DNA of 44,609 nt, taken from assembly GCA_030950375.1 (NCBI GenBank), contig JAUZRN010000037.1, positions 1 to 44,609 on the forward strand, read 5' to 3'. Of the stretch, positions 15,493-24,577 are shown one piece after another. The notes under the pieces were generated by a model. That model did no database searches, was not told the DNA's origin, and saw only the letters and a program-made list of their open reading frames with translations. Both the position numbers and the translations under genes were made by a program. Every line of letters starts with the position of its first letter. Positions within the stretch are counted from its first letter, which is position 1. Source of the stretch: Rhodothermus sp. Lineage in GTDB: Bacteria > Bacteroidota > Rhodothermia > Rhodothermales > Rhodothermaceae.

Positions 15493-18400
15493 ATGAAAAT
15501 CACCCATCTTGCCATACGACAGCGCACCACAATCCTCGTGTTGACCGTTTTACTGGCTGTCGGCGGGCTGGTCAGCTATCTGACCATTCCCAAAGAATCC
15601 TTCCCCTCCATCGAAATCCCCAACATCATCATTACGACGGTTTACCCCGGTGCCAGTCCGGAAGATATCGAATCGTTGATTACCAAGCCTATCGAAGAAG
15701 AGCTGCAGGGCATTACCGGCATTGACGAAATCCGCTCGACCTCGACGGAAGGGGTCTCGACCATTGTCGTGGAGTTTTTACCCGATCAGATTACGCTGGA
15801 CGAGGCCTTCCAGAAGGTTCGGGATAAGGTGGACATTGCCAAGGCAAAGTTGCCCGAAGATGCTGAAGAACCGAATGTCCGCGAGATCGACCTGTCGGAA
15901 CTGCCTATTATGACCATCAACCTGGCCGCGCCGTATGCCCTCTCCCGGCTGAAGGAAGTGGCCGAAAATCTGGCGGACGAGCTGGAAGCCTTGCCCGATG
16001 TGCTGGAAGCTACGGTCGTAGGTGGCCTGGAGCGCGAGGTACAGGTGAACGTCGATCGGGCCGCCCTGCAGGCCTATAACCTGACCTTTAACGATGTGGC
16101 CAATGCGATCCGCCAGGAAAATACGAACCTGCCAGGCGGCTCTATTGACGTAGATCGGCTCAACTACCTCGTACGTGTAGACGGTGAATTTGAAGCACCG
16201 GAAGAGATTAACAACATTGTGATCAAGGCACCGGGCGGCCGGCCCATCTATGTGCGCGACGTGGCTGAAGTGGTCTTCGGATACAAGGAGCGTGACAGTT
16301 ATGCGTACCTGCGTGTGCTGCAGCGCGAAGCAAGCGGTCGTCTGGTGCCCGTCCATGCCGATACCGATGAGCCTCTACAGGTGGTAAGCCTGAGTATCCG
16401 TAAACGCTCGGGCGCCAACATCCTGGAAACAACCCAGGCCATCCGCCGGGTGCTTGATCGTTTCCCCTTCCCGACTGGCACGGAGGTGGTTATTACCGGC
16501 GATCAGAGCGAAGACGTCCGCGCACTCGTTCGAGATCTCGAAAATAATATCATCAGTGGGTTGATCTTTGTGGTCGCAGTGCTACTGTTCTTTCTGGGGG
16601 TGCGCACCGCAATGCTCGTAGGTCTTGCGATTCCGCTATCCATGTTTATCTCTTTCCTGGTTTTTCAAGCATTGGGCTACACACTCAACTTCGTCATACT
16701 TTTCTCTCTGATCATTGCACTGGGCATGCTCGTCGACAATGCCATTGTCATTGTCGAAAACATCTACCGCTTCCGGGAGCAGGGCTACAGCCGCTTCGAA
16801 GCCGCTCGATTGGCCACCGCCGAAGTAGGCGGAGCCGTGGTGGCGTCGACGGCCACCACGGTTGCGGCCTTTGCCCCTATGCTTTTCTGGCCTGGTATTA
16901 TCGGCGAGTTCATGAGCTTTCTCCCGCTGACGCTCATCATCACGCTCACCTCATCCCTGTTCGTGGCTCTGGTGATCAATCCGGTATTGACGGGCTATTT
17001 TATGCGTATCGAAGGAGAAAAAGCCCCCCGCTTGCCTCGGCACGTGCGGCTCCTGACAGCTGGCATTGTGCTGGTACTGGGCCTGGTGTTGGGCCTGGCC
17101 AACTGGAAGACGCTGGTCGTGCTGGCCGTTGCCGTTCCGGTAATCTACCTGTTGCATAGGTTCCTTTTCAGCCCGATTGGCAACTGGTTTATTCATCAGG
17201 GCCTGCCAGGACTGATCCGGCGTTACCGTGCTTTTCTGAGCTGGATGCTGGAGCGTGACTACGCGGCACCCCGTGCCCTGCTGCGCAACACATTTACGCT
17301 GGGAAGTTTTACGCTGGGTGTGCTGCTGCTCGCACTGGGCAGCGGCCTTTCGGCGCTGCTGGGCGGTCCGTCCGGGATGGTCCTGATGCTCCCAGGATTC
17401 GTGCTTGCAGTAGTCGGTCTGATTGGCATCATCCTGCATACGCTGGAAACGCTCTTTCTGGGCGGTTGGGCAACCGTACGTGGCGGACTGATCTTCGCTG
17501 CTGTGGTCCTTGTCGTAACAGGCCTGATGTACCTGAGTCCACGTGAGGTGGCGCTCATCACCATTGTTGAGCTGCTGGCCCTGCCGCTGATCGTTGTACT
17601 CACTGGATTCCTGGGCGTCCTGCTAAACCGTCGCGGCCGCCGCTATCTGATTCTTACAGACAATCGGGCTCGTCTGCTCAACAGTGTGCTTGGCGCCCTT
17701 TTTGCGATTCTGGCCATGTTCGCCATATCTCCTACGGGCGTCGAATTCTTCCCGAAAACCGACCCCAACCAGATTCAGGTTACGCTAACGGCGCCGCTCG
17801 GCACCAACGTCGAAACGACCGATCGCATTGCACGCGAGGCGCTGAGGCGTATTGAACGGCTGCTGAGCGCACATCCCGAAGACCAGGCCAATGTCAAAAA
17901 CATCCAGGTTAACGTGGGCGTGGGAGGCGACCGACGATTTGGGGGAGGTTCTTCCCAACCTGAGGTCGCTACGATTACCCTGGACCTGGTCGATTACGAA
18001 GATCGGGCGGTCTCCAGCCGTGAAACCCTCGTGCGTCTGCGGCAACAGCTCCAGGGCATCCCCGGGGTGACGCTTAAAATCGACCAGGATCGGATGGAAC
18101 CGCCCACCGGACCTCCGGTGAACATTGAGATCTCCGGCCCGGACTTTAAAGAAATTGTGCGTATTACGACGGAGATCAAACAACGCCTGATCGAAGCCGC
18201 CGAAACAGGCCGCATCCCGGGGCTGGTGGACATTCGAGATAACCTGAATACTGGACGGCCGGAAGTGCGCGTGCGTATCGATCGGGAACGCGCCGGACGC
18301 TTCGGGCTGAGCACACAACAGATCGCCTCTACTGTACGGGCAGCCATCAATGGCATCGAAGCAGGCCAGTATCGCACCGGGGAAGATGAATATGACATTA

Positions 18401-19365
18401 CGGTTCGGCTGCAGGAAGCCGATCGCCGCTCGCTGGAAAGCCTACGCAACCTGACCATCCTGCATGAAGGCCAACAGATTCCACTGGCAGCCGTCGCCGA
18501 TTTTGAGCTGGGCGGTGGCCTGGGGGCCATCACGCGCCAGGATCTGCAACGCGTTGCCACCGTCAGTGGCGATGTAGCCCCTGGCTACAACGCACAGGCT
18601 GTGCTCCAGCAAGTACGTCAGTACCTGGCCGATTACGAGCGTGCGCTACCGTCGGGCTATCACCTGGCCTACACGGGCGAAAACGAAGAGCAACAGGAGT
18701 CGTTCAGCTTTCTGACCACCGCCCTATTCATCGGCGCTTCGCTGATCTTTCTGATCATGATTGCGCAGTTTAACCGCGTCAGTGGTCCCTTCCTGATCAT
18801 GATCGCAGTAGGCCTGAGCCTGATCGGCGTGCTGCTGGGCCTAATCCTCACGCGCACTGCCTTCGGCCTGATGACCTTCATTGGCTTGATTTCGCTGGCC
18901 GGCATCGTCGTCAACAACAACATCGTGCTGATCGATTACACGATACAGCTACAACAACGCGGCCTCAGTAAGCATGACGCCATCATTGAGGCCGGTGCCA
19001 CACGCCTGCGTCCCGTCATCCTTACCGCGCTTACCACTATTATCGGTTTGGTACCGCTCACCTTCGGTATTAATATTGACTTTGTGGGCCTACTGCTCGA
19101 CTGGAATCCCAACTTCCAGATCGGCTCCGAAAACACCCAGTTCTGGGGACCAATGGGTACGGCCATTATCAGCGGACTGCTGTTCGGGACGTTCCTGACG
19201 CTGGTAATCATGCCCGTGCTTTACTCCACGTTCGACTCGGTCGCCACACATCTGCGGCGCTTGCTGGGACGAGCATCGGTAGCAGCCACCATAGGCAACG
19301 GCGCAACGGATGCACCACCAGAAGCAGTGTCCCCGCCCGTCACGACCACGCCACCACGTCAGTAA
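15493..19365 (+). CDS. RND efflux transporter permease with an enlarged membrane region
   Basis: This 1290-residue inner-membrane pump is of the AcrB/HAE1 type: TM1 near residues 12-30, a porter domain with AYPGASPEDIE-like VYPGASPEDIESLITKP, and TM4 with the proton-relay segment GMLVDNAIVIVEN. A second porter half starts near GVEFFPKTDPNQI (749), and the final TM bundle contains LAGIVVNNNIVLIDY. It is about 250 residues longer than usual. The excess lies between TM6 (ending near TGYFM, about 501) and TM7 (about 730-745), where roughly six extra hydrophobic segments replace the normal short link. Substrates are unknown; the TetR gene suggests inducible export. The C-terminal tail is Pro/Thr-rich. 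Confidence 0.92.
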   Translation: MKITHLAIRQRTTILVLTVLLAVGGLVSYLTIPKESFPSIEIPNIIITTVYPGASPEDIESLITKPIEEELQGITGIDEIRSTSTEGVSTIVVEFLPDQITLDEAFQKVRDKVDIAKAKLPEDAEEPNVREIDLSELPIMTINLAAPYALSRLKEVAENLADELEALPDVLEATVVGGLEREVQVNVDRAALQAYNLTFNDVANAIRQENTNLPGGSIDVDRLNYLVRVDGEFEAPEEINNIVIKAPGGRPIYVRDVAEVVFGYKERDSYAYLRVLQREASGRLVPVHADTDEPLQVVSLSIRKRSGANILETTQAIRRVLDRFPFPTGTEVVITGDQSEDVRALVRDLENNIISGLIFVVAVLLFFLGVRTAMLVGLAIPLSMFISFLVFQALGYTLNFVILFSLIIALGMLVDNAIVIVENIYRFREQGYSRFEAARLATAEVGGAVVASTATTVAAFAPMLFWPGIIGEFMSFLPLTLIITLTSSLFVALVINPVLTGYFMRIEGEKAPRLPRHVRLLTAGIVLVLGLVLGLANWKTLVVLAVAVPVIYLLHRFLFSPIGNWFIHQGLPGLIRRYRAFLSWMLERDYAAPRALLRNTFTLGSFTLGVLLLALGSGLSALLGGPSGMVLMLPGFVLAVVGLIGIILHTLETLFLGGWATVRGGLIFAAVVLVVTGLMYLSPREVALITIVELLALPLIVVLTGFLGVLLNRRGRRYLILTDNRARLLNSVLGALFAILAMFAISPTGVEFFPKTDPNQIQVTLTAPLGTNVETTDRIAREALRRIERLLSAHPEDQANVKNIQVNVGVGGDRRFGGGSSQPEVATITLDLVDYEDRAVSSRETLVRLRQQLQGIPGVTLKIDQDRMEPPTGPPVNIEISGPDFKEIVRITTEIKQRLIEAAETGRIPGLVDIRDNLNTGRPEVRVRIDRERAGRFGLSTQQIASTVRAAINGIEAGQYRTGEDEYDITVRLQEADRRSLESLRNLTILHEGQQIPLAAVADFELGGGLGAITRQDLQRVATVSGDVAPGYNAQAVLQQVRQYLADYERALPSGYHLAYTGENEEQQESFSFLTTALFIGASLIFLIMIAQFNRVSGPFLIMIAVGLSLIGVLLGLILTRTAFGLMTFIGLISLAGIVVNNNIVLIDYTIQLQQRGLSKHDAIIEAGATRLRPVILTALTTIIGLVPLTFGINIDFVGLLLDWNPNFQIGSENTQFWGPMGTAIISGLLFGTFLTLVIMPVLYSTFDSVATHLRRLLGRASVAATIGNGATDAPPEAVSPPVTTTPPRQ

Positions 19366-19581
19366 CATCCTCCGGGGAGGTGCGCACGTCATCCGAACGT
19401 CTGCTGCCCCCAGAACACGCAGGGGCCAACTGGTCTGGCTCACCGCTGAATCCCCGGCCAGCCGTGGCAACAGTCAGGGTGAGCAAACTACGTTTCCCCG
19501 AGATGCCCGCTACAGACCAGGCGCATTCCATCTGATGCTCCTTAACCTGTTCCTTTTACCAATCGCCCGTGTTCGCGCTTG

Positions 19582-19601
19582 TCAAACCCCATCAAACCCC
19601 A
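19582..19601. repeat. Short tandem direct repeat in the gap after the RND gene
   Basis: TCAAACCCCA occurs twice in succession. A small inverted repeat AGGTG/CACCT follows at 19609-19626. The 276-base gap 19366-19641 between converging genes holds no gene; neither element has a T run typical of a terminator. Confidence 0.5.
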
Positions 19602-19641
19602 TATAGTTAGGTGCGAGTGAACACCTGCCAGCTCCTTCCAA

Positions 19642-20079
19642 TCAGAGGCGCATTGACTCGAGAGCCTTCGTTTTTGCAAGCGACGGCGCCGAAGGCACCG
19701 TGCAGCGTAGCGTCAACCGCCAGTTCTGCCAGTGTCCCCAGATGAGCAACGCGCTTCCTAACATAGTGACCAGGGTACCTCCCAACACCCCCAGCACTTC
19801 ATGCCCGGGAAAACTGGCCAGCAATACCAGCGCCAGGCCGGTTCCTAACCATCCCAATACCCGCCGGTGTCGATGCCGACGGTATCCCTGATAAGCAGCA
19901 AACGCTGTGGTTGGCAGTAGTAGCACCGCAAAGAGGATATGCACTTCCTCATGTAAAGTAATGAGGGTAGCTCCCAGGGGTAATACAACCAGCGTCAACG
20001 GCAGCAACAGACAATGGATAAGACAGATACTGGAAAGCCCAATGCCTATCCGATCCCACAGTGATCGTTTTGCTACCAT
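19642..20079 (-). CDS. MerC-like membrane protein
   Basis: The 145-residue protein has about four hydrophobic segments and the MerC hallmark in the first one: ICLIHCLLLPLTLVVLP, with Cys and His-Cys placed as in mercury transport protein MerC. A later HxxxH-like stretch (YRRHRHRR) follows the second/third helix. Family members in mer operons import Hg2+, but stand-alone MerC-domain proteins in Bacteroidota usually lie outside mer operons and have no proven role; no merA, merT, merP or MerR regulator is nearby. It is divergent from the OmpA-type gene, with 176 bases between starts. Confidence 0.75.
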   Translation of the reverse strand: MVAKRSLWDRIGIGLSSICLIHCLLLPLTLVVLPLGATLITLHEEVHILFAVLLLPTTAFAAYQGYRRHRHRRVLGWLGTGLALVLLASFPGHEVLGVLGGTLVTMLGSALLIWGHWQNWRLTLRCTVPSAPSLAKTKALESMRL

Positions 20080-20255
20080 TTGCTATGATTCAGGCCGTAG
20101 GTCAAAACTACCTGAACGCAAACGCCAAATCTGACGTACAAGATTCTAAAAAAGCGCTGTCTCGCCTGTACTTTCACTTATTAAGTTTTGTATACTTCCC
20201 CTCACAGAACGGGCCGTTGTTTCGCACGGCAAGGTGCACTTATTCTTGAACGACT

Positions 20256-21752
20256 ATGCGACAGGTGTGGTTACGCTACAACAACCTTTGCATGCTGCTC
20301 CTGCTATTGTCTGCGCCGAATCTATTTGCGCAGCGCGTGTGGATTGCGCCGGGACCTTTTCTGCGTTTCGGTTACGGTCCCTCAATTAGCGAGACAGACT
20401 TCTCAACGTATGCCGTTGAGCCGTACGCGCTAAAAGGTGAACTGGGTTATCAGTTCCTGACAGGACTAAGTCTGGGGCTGGCCTACGAAGGTGGCAACTA
20501 TCCTAAAGTCAGCCGAATCTATCACCGTTTTCACATTATTCAGGGGATGCTGCGCTGGCGCGTTTTTCCGCATAAGCGGCTCAGTCATTACTTCAACATT
20601 GGCCCGCATGTCACCCTGGGAGGTTATAAGACCGGCTTTGGCATCATGGCCGCACTGGGAGCAGACTATGTGCTCTCACGAAATATTGCCTTTTTCATCG
20701 AAGGCAGTGCCAATGCCGTCTTTCCTGATCGAGCAGCTGAAGGGATTCGCAGTGGCCGAGCGGCTTTCGACGGCCTGGGTTTTCTGGGAGCTGGGTTGCG
20801 TATTACCCTCAAGCCGCTTCCTATCCCCATTCAGACCCTGAACATCGAGGGCCCCACCCGGTTGCAACGACGGGAATATGGCACCTTCACGGCGCGTGTC
20901 GACGATCAGGCAACCCGACCGGTTTCTTTCATCTGGTTCATGGGGGACGGTAGCCAGTATACCGGTCCCATCGTCGAGCATCGCTACCGACTACCCGGGC
21001 GCTATGAAGTGCAGGTGCAGGCGCGCAATGCGGCCGGAAGGGTTCGGACAGCCACGCATCTGGTTGAAGTCGTCGAGGCTCCGCGTCCAGTGCGCATTGT
21101 ATCGTTTCGTCCATTGGCCGATACGATCACACGGGGCGAGCTTATTACCTTCCGGGCGCAGATTGAAGGCGCTCCTAACATTCGATATTTCTGGAACTTT
21201 GGCGATGGAGCTGGCACCTTTGCTTCAGAAAATCAACATCGGTTAGAAGAAGGATTGCGTACGGGTACCATGTCGCTGGTTGCGCAGGCCACACATCGCT
21301 TTGATCAGCCCGGCACCTATACAGTTTCGCTTGTTGCAGATAACGGAATGGGTCGCGATTCGGTCCAAGCGCAGATTATCGTCAAGCCCAGTGCCTGTGA
21401 CCTGATGACCACGCTGGCATCGGTTACGTTTGAATTTGGCAAGAGTACCCTCACCGACTCGGCCCGTGCCGTGCTCGATCAGAATGTGCGTGTGCTTCAG
21501 AGCTGTCCGAATCTGGTCGTACAACTGGTGGGCTATACCGACTATGTGGGAGGTGAAGCCTTTAATACGCTGCTATCTCTGCGAAGGGCCCTATCTGTGT
21601 ATAACTATTACCAGCAACAGGGTATCCAGGCAGAACGGCTAATCTTTCGGGGGCTGGGGGAGCTACCACCTCCCTGCCCGAATCCAACGGATCTTCCGGG
21701 CTGTCGTGAACTGCGTCGCGTCGATACCATTGTGATTCGCTGGCCACGATAG
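20256..21752 (+). CDS. Envelope protein: N-terminal beta-barrel, two PKD domains, OmpA C-terminal domain
   Basis: The 498-residue product has a signal peptide ending near LFAQ (residue 26). Residues about 27-185 look like an OmpA/OmpW-type beta-barrel (alternating aromatic strands, ending GLGFLGAGLRITL). Two PKD-like domains follow, marked by FIWFMGDGSQYTGP and YFWNFGDGAGTF, each closing with an xYxVxLxxxN strand. The C-terminal OmpA domain (about 390-498) binds peptidoglycan: it begins VTFEFGKSTLTDSARAVLDQ and includes GYTDYVGGEAFNTLLSLRRA. It should tie the outer membrane to the wall and expose or hold PKD modules for protein contacts. It is monocistronic and shares a bidirectional terminator with the facing gene. 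Confidence 0.85.
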   Translation: MRQVWLRYNNLCMLLLLLSAPNLFAQRVWIAPGPFLRFGYGPSISETDFSTYAVEPYALKGELGYQFLTGLSLGLAYEGGNYPKVSRIYHRFHIIQGMLRWRVFPHKRLSHYFNIGPHVTLGGYKTGFGIMAALGADYVLSRNIAFFIEGSANAVFPDRAAEGIRSGRAAFDGLGFLGAGLRITLKPLPIPIQTLNIEGPTRLQRREYGTFTARVDDQATRPVSFIWFMGDGSQYTGPIVEHRYRLPGRYEVQVQARNAAGRVRTATHLVEVVEAPRPVRIVSFRPLADTITRGELITFRAQIEGAPNIRYFWNFGDGAGTFASENQHRLEEGLRTGTMSLVAQATHRFDQPGTYTVSLVADNGMGRDSVQAQIIVKPSACDLMTTLASVTFEFGKSTLTDSARAVLDQNVRVLQSCPNLVVQLVGYTDYVGGEAFNTLLSLRRALSVYNYYQQQGIQAERLIFRGLGELPPPCPNPTDLPGCRELRRVDTIVIRWPR

Positions 21753-21767
21753 GCGTGTTAGCTCAAT

Positions 21768-21800
21768 AAAAAAGGGCCGGGCATTTATCGCCGGCCCTTT
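21768..21800. terminator. Bidirectional terminator between convergent genes
   Basis: AAAGGGCCGG (21771-21780) pairs perfectly with CCGGCCCTTT (21791-21800) around a 10-base loop. Six A upstream become a T run on the minus strand, so it serves the TonB-dependent receptor gene well and the plus-strand gene more weakly. Confidence 0.88.
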
Positions 21801-21819
21801 GCTGTTTATGAGCAGCCGC

Positions 21820-24093
21820 TCAGGGCATCTGTAATACAATGCGAAGCTGCACGTTGCGCCCGGGATCCAGTACGTTGTAAGGGCGCAACCGGCTCAGATG
21901 GCTGACATAGGCCCGGTTTAATACATTCTGCACGGTCAGATCCGTAATGAGCTGCCATGAGCCCAGTGACCAGCGCGCTGAGCAGGCTGTCTGCCAGAGC
22001 ACGTAGCCATCGGTCGGCCTCTCTTCAGGTGCGACGCGACGCTGTGCGGCGACAAAAGTCGGCCCCAGTCGTAGCATGACCTCGAAGGCAGGCCCCCAAC
22101 GCTCCCGATGCACCTCGATACTTGTAATCAACCTGGGAGGCGGCGAGAACGGGAGGGGTTGCCCGCTTTCACGATGCTCCGTGTAGGTGACGTCGCCTCC
22201 CAGGTGCAAATGTAACCAATCGGTTATCCCCAGATTCAAAAGCAGCTCACCCCCCCACAGCAAGGCCTGCGCCTGGTCAAATTGATAGATGAAGAAACCA
22301 GAATCTGGATCGCGAAGCCCGGTAGGACGGGGAAAGATAAAATGATCGATACGATTCACGAAAGCATTGATCTCGAGGTAAAGCCGTGGTCGCAGCCAAC
22401 GTAAGGTGCCGTCCAGAGCTAAGCTCTGCTCAGGCCGTAGCGTGGGCGTACCTACCTCGAAACGGCCAGTCCCTTCGTGTACGCCGCGCGAAAAGAGTTC
22501 GTTGAGCGTTGGAGCACGCCAGGCCCGCCCTATGTTCAAAGCCAGCGACAGATCCGGCCGCATCTGCCAGACCAGCCCCACGGCTCCACTGAAAGCGCTG
22601 TAGGTACGGGTCTGTGCCGCTACGCCTAACGGTTCGTTCTGCTCCACCGAAAGGCGCCGGGTGTCCCACCGCAACCCACCACTAATGGTCAGCCGCGACA
22701 ACATAAGCTCTTCGAACACGTACACGGCGCCGTTCCAGATCCGGGCCCCCGGAATAAGCGCTTCTTCAGCCAGCGTTTCGTTACGCTGGAAAAAGCCGCT
22801 CAACCCAACCGTTCCGAACAGAGTACCCCGGGGGCGATGGTGAAATCGCAAGTCGGTCGTCAGCGTACGCAGCCGCAGATAGAGCGAAGGGCCTGCAGCC
22901 TGATGGGATTCGACCGGTGCTTCCGCGTCATGTCCAAATTCTCGCCGCTGGTTCTGCTGCCAGGCTGCATGCAGCTCCACGCGGTCTGCTCCCAGCCGCC
23001 ACTGTGTGCGAAGTTGCAACAAGTCGTGGTCTACGCGCTGGTAGGGTTCGCCAATGCGGTAACGCTCGACCGGATGCGAGAGCGCTTCACTGTTTTCCGG
23101 TTCAAAAAGTCCAAGACGAGCGCGGTAGCGCTTGTAGGCCAGTTGTCCCCGTAAAAAATGATTCTCATAGCCAAGCTGCAGCATACCATGGCGTTCTTCC
23201 ACGCCCGTATTGGGGACCAGTCCTTCGGGGGTATTGTAGGCGCCAGCCTGTCGGAGCGTCAGATTGCCCCCATAGGCCCAGTTTCCCTGACGACCGCCTG
23301 CTTCCAGATGCATGCCTCTCATTCGGGTATTGCTGGCGCCTTCCAGCGTGATAGTTCCTGTGAGCGGTCGCTTGTAACCAAACGGCCCTTTCAGGGCCAG
23401 TTGCACAACGCCACCCAGTGCATCTGATCCATACAGCAAGCTGGCGGGTCCCTTAACCACTTCGATGCGTTCAGTTGCATGAGCATCAATTTCGACCCCG
23501 TGCTCATCCCCCCATTGCTGCCCTTCCTGGCGAACACCATCCTGTACCACCAGCACCCGCTGGGCTGTCAGACCGCGAATCATGGGTTTGGCAATCCCGG
23601 TACCCGTGTGCATCAGATGTACACCGGGTATCTGGGCCAACGCATCAACAGCTGTCATGCCCTGGCGCAAACGCAATGCATCCCCTTCAAGCACAACGAC
23701 AGCCTGTGGGGTGGATAGTACGTCAGTGGCCTGGGCTTTGGCTGTGATGGTTACGGCTGGCGCTTCAATGGCCGTAGGTACCAGCGCCACCTCTAAGGTC
23801 ACGGACGCGCTGGTGGAGAGTACCACCTCACGTGTCTCTGCCCGATATCCCACGTAGCTAAACAGCACGCGGTAACGACCAGGTTGGGGAAGCCGCAAGC
23901 GATAGCGACCATCAGCATCGGTGGTCGTGCCTGCTTGCACCGACAATACAAAAACCGTAGCTCCAATCAAGGGCTTTCCCGTTGTCGCGTCGGTAACCTG
24001 CCCTTTCAGAACCTGGGCATACCCTGTCCCCCTTACACTGAAAACAATGGCAAGGATCAGTCCCCAGTAGCCTATACGTAAAGCCTGTACCAT
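21820..24093 (-). CDS. TonB-dependent outer membrane receptor, ZnuD-like, with carboxypeptidase-regulatory-like domain
   Basis: The 757-residue receptor has a signal peptide (cleavage near GYAQ, residue 27). A CarboxypepD_reg-like domain follows (about 29-110: GQVTDATTGKPLIGATV, FSYVGYRAETREV), then the plug (IRGLTAQRVLVVQDGVRQEG, DAHATERIEVVKGPASLLYG) and a 22-stranded barrel ending RNVQLRIVLQMP. It imports a ligand using TonB energy. The His/Asp/Glu-rich plug loop GQQWGDEHGVEIDAH resembles zinc receptors of the ZnuD type, so a metal ligand is a guess. The start at 24093 is fixed by GGAGG six bases upstream; the 12 residues before it are unlikely to be translated. Confidence 0.9.
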   Translation of the reverse strand: MVQALRIGYWGLILAIVFSVRGTGYAQVLKGQVTDATTGKPLIGATVFVLSVQAGTTTDADGRYRLRLPQPGRYRVLFSYVGYRAETREVVLSTSASVTLEVALVPTAIEAPAVTITAKAQATDVLSTPQAVVVLEGDALRLRQGMTAVDALAQIPGVHLMHTGTGIAKPMIRGLTAQRVLVVQDGVRQEGQQWGDEHGVEIDAHATERIEVVKGPASLLYGSDALGGVVQLALKGPFGYKRPLTGTITLEGASNTRMRGMHLEAGGRQGNWAYGGNLTLRQAGAYNTPEGLVPNTGVEERHGMLQLGYENHFLRGQLAYKRYRARLGLFEPENSEALSHPVERYRIGEPYQRVDHDLLQLRTQWRLGADRVELHAAWQQNQRREFGHDAEAPVESHQAAGPSLYLRLRTLTTDLRFHHRPRGTLFGTVGLSGFFQRNETLAEEALIPGARIWNGAVYVFEELMLSRLTISGGLRWDTRRLSVEQNEPLGVAAQTRTYSAFSGAVGLVWQMRPDLSLALNIGRAWRAPTLNELFSRGVHEGTGRFEVGTPTLRPEQSLALDGTLRWLRPRLYLEINAFVNRIDHFIFPRPTGLRDPDSGFFIYQFDQAQALLWGGELLLNLGITDWLHLHLGGDVTYTEHRESGQPLPFSPPPRLITSIEVHRERWGPAFEVMLRLGPTFVAAQRRVAPEERPTDGYVLWQTACSARWSLGSWQLITDLTVQNVLNRAYVSHLSRLRPYNVLDPGRNVQLRIVLQMP

Positions 24094-24099
24094 AGCAAT

Positions 24100-24191
24100 C
24101 CTCCGGTTTGGTGTCCCACAGCGTGTCACCCACTATGGTCGAGCCGCTACAGGTCACTGCACTATGACCTGCTTCCGCATCAGACCGGAGG
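24100..24191 (-). promoter_or_regulatory. Leader structure that can mask the receptor's ribosome-binding site
   Basis: On the minus strand CCTCCGGT (24191-24184), within the last codons of the small upstream gene, is perfectly complementary to ACCGGAGG (24107-24100), which contains the receptor's Shine-Dalgarno sequence. Between them CAGGTCA/TGACCTG (24150-24171) forms a 7-bp hairpin with an 8-base loop. Ribosomes finishing the upstream gene would break the long-range stem, giving translational coupling. It does not match the B12-box pattern of cobalamin riboswitches. Confidence 0.5.
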
Positions 24192-24503
24192 CGCCCGTAT
24201 ATCGGGAGCGATGGAGAAAAAAGCATACAGGATAGAGCGGTCTGCAATGGGAATTTTCTCCCATCGCTCCCACTGCACGGGGACTGTGGTCGTTATCGTC
24301 GGCAGAAAGCGTATACCGGCATAGAGATGACAGGGGTCAGGAAGGTGTTGACAGTCCGGCGACTGGTAGAGGCCATTCCCAATTGAACAGGTTGCGGCCA
24401 GCTGACGGGCATGCAATAGCTGGTGGGCCGTCGGGAGCCCGACGGTGCTGACCAGAAACAACAGGAGTAATCCTGCCGCCCGCCTGGACAAGCAGGCCCC
24501 CAT
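24180..24503 (-). CDS. Small secreted His/Cys-containing protein, function unknown
   Basis: A 107-residue protein starting MGACLSRRAAGLLLLFLVST with a clear signal peptide (cleavage near PTAHQ). The mature part has HQLLHARQ, then cysteines and histidines in CSIGNGLYQSPDCQHLPDPC and CHLYAGIRFLP, and a hydrophobic end. I do not recognise the family. The Cys/His pattern and its position directly before a TonB-dependent receptor suggest a metal- or ligand-related partner, which is inference. The start follows GGATAGAAAA; an upstream in-frame start near 24551 would spoil the signal peptide. Its last codons contain the anti-Shine-Dalgarno element described for the receptor. Confidence 0.6.
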   Translation of the reverse strand: MGACLSRRAAGLLLLFLVSTVGLPTAHQLLHARQLAATCSIGNGLYQSPDCQHLPDPCHLYAGIRFLPTITTTVPVQWERWEKIPIADRSILYAFFSIAPDIRAPPV

Positions 24504-24577
24504 TTTTCTATCCGGCCATGAATCGATGCATCTGTTGACTTTTGAAAACATCCAGAGAGACCGTCTCCCGCAAGCTG

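Noticed and set aside
19369-19380. Terminator hairpin directly after the RND permease gene
   Set aside because: CCTCCGGGGAGG gives only a 4-bp stem with a workable loop and no T run follows.
24094-24200. Cobalamin riboswitch before the TonB-dependent receptor
   Set aside because: A common partnership, but I find neither the B12 box nor the conserved core of that riboswitch here.
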